A stretch of DNA of 38,937 nt from Pseudomonadota bacterium (GTDB taxonomy: Bacteria > Pseudomonadota > Gammaproteobacteria > Burkholderiales > Rhodocyclaceae): positions 1 through 38,937 of the forward strand of contig JAKOZI010000153.1 in NCBI GenBank assembly GCA_029780075.1, written 5' to 3'. Positions 34,473 through 38,937 of the stretch are shown piece by piece (within the stretch, counting starts at the first letter, position 1; each line of letters begins with the position of its first letter). The translations under genes were made by a program, and so were the position numbers. Below the pieces are notes generated by a model. It was not told the origin of the DNA, ran no database searches, and worked only from the letters and a program-made list of their open reading frames with translations.

Positions 34473-35801
34473 CACGCCGCCTTCCGCGCTGGCATCACCG
34501 ACTGGATCAGTTCCCTCATCCCCGTCGCCTTCAGATCAATGCGCAGACCCGTGGGACTGACCGTGACCCGTTCCACCAGCAGTTGAACGATCCGCGCCTG
34601 CTCGGCGGGGAAGAGTTCCTCCCACACCGGCTCGATCGACTGCAAGGTCGTGATGACCTGCTGCGCATCGGCCGCCGGATCGAGCGCCACCACCTCGCGG
34701 ATGGCCTGCGACATCACCTCGGGCGCCTGCAACACCTTCCTGACCTGCGCGATCACTGCCGCCTCAATCTCGCCGGCGGGCACGCGAGACACCGAGCACG
34801 CCTCCTTGCCGATCTTCATCGATGCCGTATTCACGTAGTAGCGATACACCTTGTCGCCCTTGTACGTCGCGCCCGGCGTCATCGCCCGGCCATCGTTGGC
34901 GAAGATCAGGCCTTTCAGCAGGGCAGGGGCACGCGAGGGCCGATTCTGCCGTGCCCGTTGCTCCGGTTCGCCGCGGCCCAGCATCGCCTGCACCTGCTCC
35001 CACACGGCCCGATCCAGGATTGCGTCATGCTCGCCGGCGAAGTGCTTACCCTTGTACGCGGCGACCCCGATGAAGACCGGATTCTGGAAGAGCTTGTACA
35101 GATAGCCCTTGTCGATCAGCTTGCCGGCACGGGTCGTATCCTTGAGCGTCGTCCACGACTTCGTCCTCACGCCCTCGATCCGCAGTTCCCGGCACAAGGT
35201 GGTTATCGACCCGAGGGCGAGGTAGCGCTCGAACATCCGCCTGACCAGCGCCGCCTCGGTGAGGTTCGGCACCAGCTTGCGCTCGACCACGTCGTAACCC
35301 AGGGGAGGCATACCGCCCATCCAGATCCCCTTGGCCCGACTAGCGGCGATCTTGTCCCGCACCCGCTCGCCGCCCAACTCCCGTTCGAACTGCGCAAACG
35401 ACAGCAGGATGTTCAACGTCAGCCGACCCATGCTGGTCGTCGTGTTGAACGACTGCGTCACCGAGACAAAGGTCACTTTCTGCGCGTCGAACAATTCGAC
35501 CAGCTTCGCGAAATCCGCCAGCGATCGCGACAGCCGGTCAATCTTGTAGACCACGATCACATCGACCAGCCCTTCACGGACATCGTCCAGCAACTGCTGC
35601 ACACCCGGCCGGTTGAGCGTGCCGCCCGAGAATCCGCCGTCGTTGTAGGCGTTGTTCAGCGCCACCCAGCCTTCGGATTTCTGCGAGGCGATGTACGCTT
35701 CGCCGGCATCGCGCTGAGCGTCGAGCGAGTTGTACGCCTGCTCCAGCCCTTCCTCGGTGGACTTGCGGTGTAAATCGCGCAGCGCAGTTTGCGGGCCAGG
35801 G
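34472..35801 (-). pseudogene. Large serine recombinase, frameshifted and cut by IS21
   Basis: Site-specific recombinase of the resolvase/invertase superfamily with a recombinase domain and zinc-ribbon part. The open frame from 35665 (397 codons) includes DGGFSGGTLNRPGVQQLLDDV, VVYKIDRLSRSLADFAKLVELF and SFAQFERELGGERVRDKI. The N-terminal start of the family, [34 protein letters not shown], is present but split. KLRCAIYT is in one frame and RKSTEEG in another, because one C is missing at about 35766-35769. The catalytic serine sits right after the break. Upstream, the start codon is lost at the IS21 left end (35802), where an in-frame TGA appears. The enzyme should be inactive unless the deletion is a sequencing error. 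Confidence 0.88.
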
Positions 35802-35882
35802 TGTCAGCAGCGGATGTAAATTGACACGAGTCACCGATTGAAAATTGATACACCGGGTTGAGAGAATCGGCGACTTTTTGGG

Positions 35883-37765
<1,883 letters not shown>

Positions 37766-37771
37766 GCGCCG

Positions 37772-37828
37772 CGCGGGGTCGGCCCCTCCGGTCGGGCCTA
37801 CGGCCCTCCCTACGGGGCCGACCCCGCG
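37772..37828. terminator. GC-rich 15-bp hairpin after istB
   Basis: CGCGGGGTCGGCCCC (37772-37786) and GGGGCCGACCCCGCG (37814-37828) are perfect inverted arms with a 27-nt loop that has smaller internal dyads (GGGCC). It lies just after the istB stop inside the element. With no T-tract it may stop transcription by structure or insulate the transposase genes. Confidence 0.55.
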
Positions 37829-37908
37829 CACTGTCGCAGCATGGGGGTGTATCAAGATTCAATCGGTGCCCAGCGAAAAAATGTGTCAGTTTTAAATCGG
37901 TGTTGACA

Positions 37909-38064
37909 AGAGCTCATGACAAGCATCTCGTCGCCTTCCCCAAGAGAAAGATTGATACCTATCTCCGAAAGCCAGTTGAAGTGCGGCAGGAGAAACAAGG
38001 GATTGTTTCTGAATATGGTTGGCTCAAGATAGAAAAGTATTTTTCTCATTATGGTTCAACGTGA
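37909..38064 (+). pseudogene. Orphan C-terminal gene fragment right of IS21
   Basis: From the IS right end an open frame of 51 residues (RAHDKHLVAFPKRKIDTYLR onward, ending KIEKYFSHYGST) runs to TGA. It has no start or ribosome site, and a reading frame enters it from inside the element. The amino-acid make-up looks protein-like, and codon use is more AT-rich than its neighbours. It is probably the tail of a gene whose 5' part was removed by or with the insertion. The family was not recognised. It is not related to the recombinase on the left. Confidence 0.4.
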
Positions 38065-38210
38065 AGTGGCTGGCGAAAACGCCTGGACCGCAGGATATGC
38101 TGACCGAAGGGAAACGCATCGGTTGTGATCGATACGTTTTATTCCTCAGCGCATCCTGCGCGAGCCGTCATTCTATCCAGATCAGCCTGTCCTGGCAGGA
38201 AGAACAGCGC

Positions 38211-38937
38211 TCATTCCCCGCGCGGACCATAGCGCTCCCGGTACAGGGCTTCGATCAGTTCGCCAGCCGCTGCCAGCCGCGGCGCGCCGAGAACCGTGCG
38301 GCCTTCGCGGCCAAGTCGCGCCACCCACGCGCGCGGGGCTTCGCTCGGGCGACGCCCCAGCCCGAGGAGTGCAAACTCCTGTTCGAGCGCCCGAAATGAA
38401 AGCATCTGCTCGCCGGCCCGGTCCACTGGCGCGTCGCCGGCCCCACCGCCGTCGCCGCCGGACTGCCGTCGTTGCCGAGCGCGTCGCAGCGCCAGCCACG
38501 CCAGCAGCGCCGCCAGCGGCGTGCCGAGTGCCAGGGTCGCTACCGGAAGCTCCGATGTGGCGACGTCCCGCCGCCACTCGGCGAGACGTCGCCAGGTGAA
38601 AGAGATCAGATCCGACAGCGGCCGCCAGAACGGTGCCGCATCTTCCTCGACCGTCAGCCAGGTCGACGGCGTCGTATCGACCTCGACCCAGCGGCCATCG
38701 ACAAAGGCCTCGGCCCAGGCGTGCGCGTGCCGCTGTCGCACCACGAAGGCCGCTTCGAGTCGGCTGTATTCCTGCATGGAATAGCCGGTGACATAGCGCG
38801 CCGGGATGCCCAGGGCCCGCAGCAGCAGCACGGTAGCGCTTGCGAAATACTCGCAATGGCCGGCGCGATCGGTGAGCAGGAAGCGTTCGAGGTCGCGCCC
38901 GCCGCGCTGCTCGTCACCCAGGAACAGGGTATAGCGG
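38211..38937 (-). CDS. Transglutaminase-like protein, TgpA type (partial, runs off right edge)
   Basis: The C-terminal part of a protein whose N-terminus lies beyond the window; about 242 residues are visible. A transglutaminase-core catalytic triad is readable: Cys in TDRAGHCEYFASA, His in RQRHAHAWAEAFVDG and Asp in WVEVDTTP. A hydrophobic helix (VATLALGTPLAALLAWLAL) and an Arg/Gly-rich cytosolic tail ending in a DUF4129-like FRALEQEFALLGLGRRPSEAPRAW complete it. This is the layout of TgpA/DUF3488-transglutaminase membrane proteins, usually beside a MoxR ATPase and a DUF58 protein. The gap 38065-38210 left of it has no feature. It marks the return to core chromosome. The visible frame is intact. 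Confidence 0.88.
   Translation of the reverse strand, partial: RYTLFLGDEQRGGRDLERFLLTDRAGHCEYFASATVLLLRALGIPARYVTGYSMQEYSRLEAAFVVRQRHAHAWAEAFVDGRWVEVDTTPSTWLTVEEDAAPFWRPLSDLISFTWRRLAEWRRDVATSELPVATLALGTPLAALLAWLALRRARQRRQSGGDGGGAGDAPVDRAGEQMLSFRALEQEFALLGLGRRPSEAPRAWVARLGREGRTVLGAPRLAAAGELIEALYRERYGPRGE

Noticed and set aside
34583..35773. A 396-codon plus-strand open frame
   Set aside because: It is antisense to the serine recombinase, has no family features, and is rich in His/Arg/Leu.

Overview
The window looks like a chromosomal segment of a GC-rich betaproteobacterium. A polyphosphate/PHA-accumulating Rhodocyclales (Accumulibacter-like) organism is my best guess. The reasons are the aceE-aceF-lpdA operon with a lipoyl domain fused to the E3 subunit, a PHA phasin, a wax-ester synthase/DGAT, and the general gene content. 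This placement is inferred from protein character only and was not tested by any search.

Layout, left (1-23.7 kb, core-like): feoB (running off the left edge) and feoA are on the minus strand and diverge from the pyruvate dehydrogenase operon aceE-aceF-lpdA (2.4-8.5 kb), which ends at a clear terminator. Next is a five-gene plus-strand signalling cassette (9.1-16.2 kb). It holds a small two-helix membrane protein, a sodium/solute symporter-histidine kinase of the CbrA/CrbS type, a receiver-only response regulator, a membrane protein joining a degenerate kinase to an intact DEDDh exonuclease, and a CBS-DUF294 nucleotidyltransferase-like protein. A hot-dog thioesterase, a 59-residue ORF and a GcvA-like LysR regulator follow. 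A phasin and a WS/DGAT acyltransferase then diverge from one intergenic region that contains a strong inverted repeat. rarA, serS and tRNA-Ser(CGA) close the core part.

Layout, right (23.75-38.1 kb, accessory): directly at the tRNA-Ser 3' end begins a 281-bp sequence that recurs as a direct repeat 2 kb later. Each copy carries a terminator and a REP-like palindrome, and a TPR-protein gene lies between the copies. After the second copy comes a type I restriction-modification operon, hsdR-hsdM-(DUF1016 PD-(D/E)XK nuclease)-hsdS. Then come a small minus-strand protein, an FmdB-type zinc ribbon, a frameshifted DUF2461 gene, and a large serine recombinase with its helix-turn-helix partner. The recombinase is broken by a one-base deletion beside its catalytic serine, and a 2.1-kb IS21-family element abuts its 5' end. 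After an orphan gene fragment the window ends in a transglutaminase-like (TgpA-type) gene on the minus strand.

How the genes may work together: the PDH operon feeds acetyl-CoA. The symporter-kinase cassette resembles acetate/amino-acid sensing modules. The phasin and WS/DGAT genes point to PHA and neutral-lipid storage. The right part is a decaying defence island beside a tRNA gene. The most unusual item is the signalling cassette, which has a sensor, a receiver with no output domain, and two nucleic-acid/nucleotide-type effectors in one operon.
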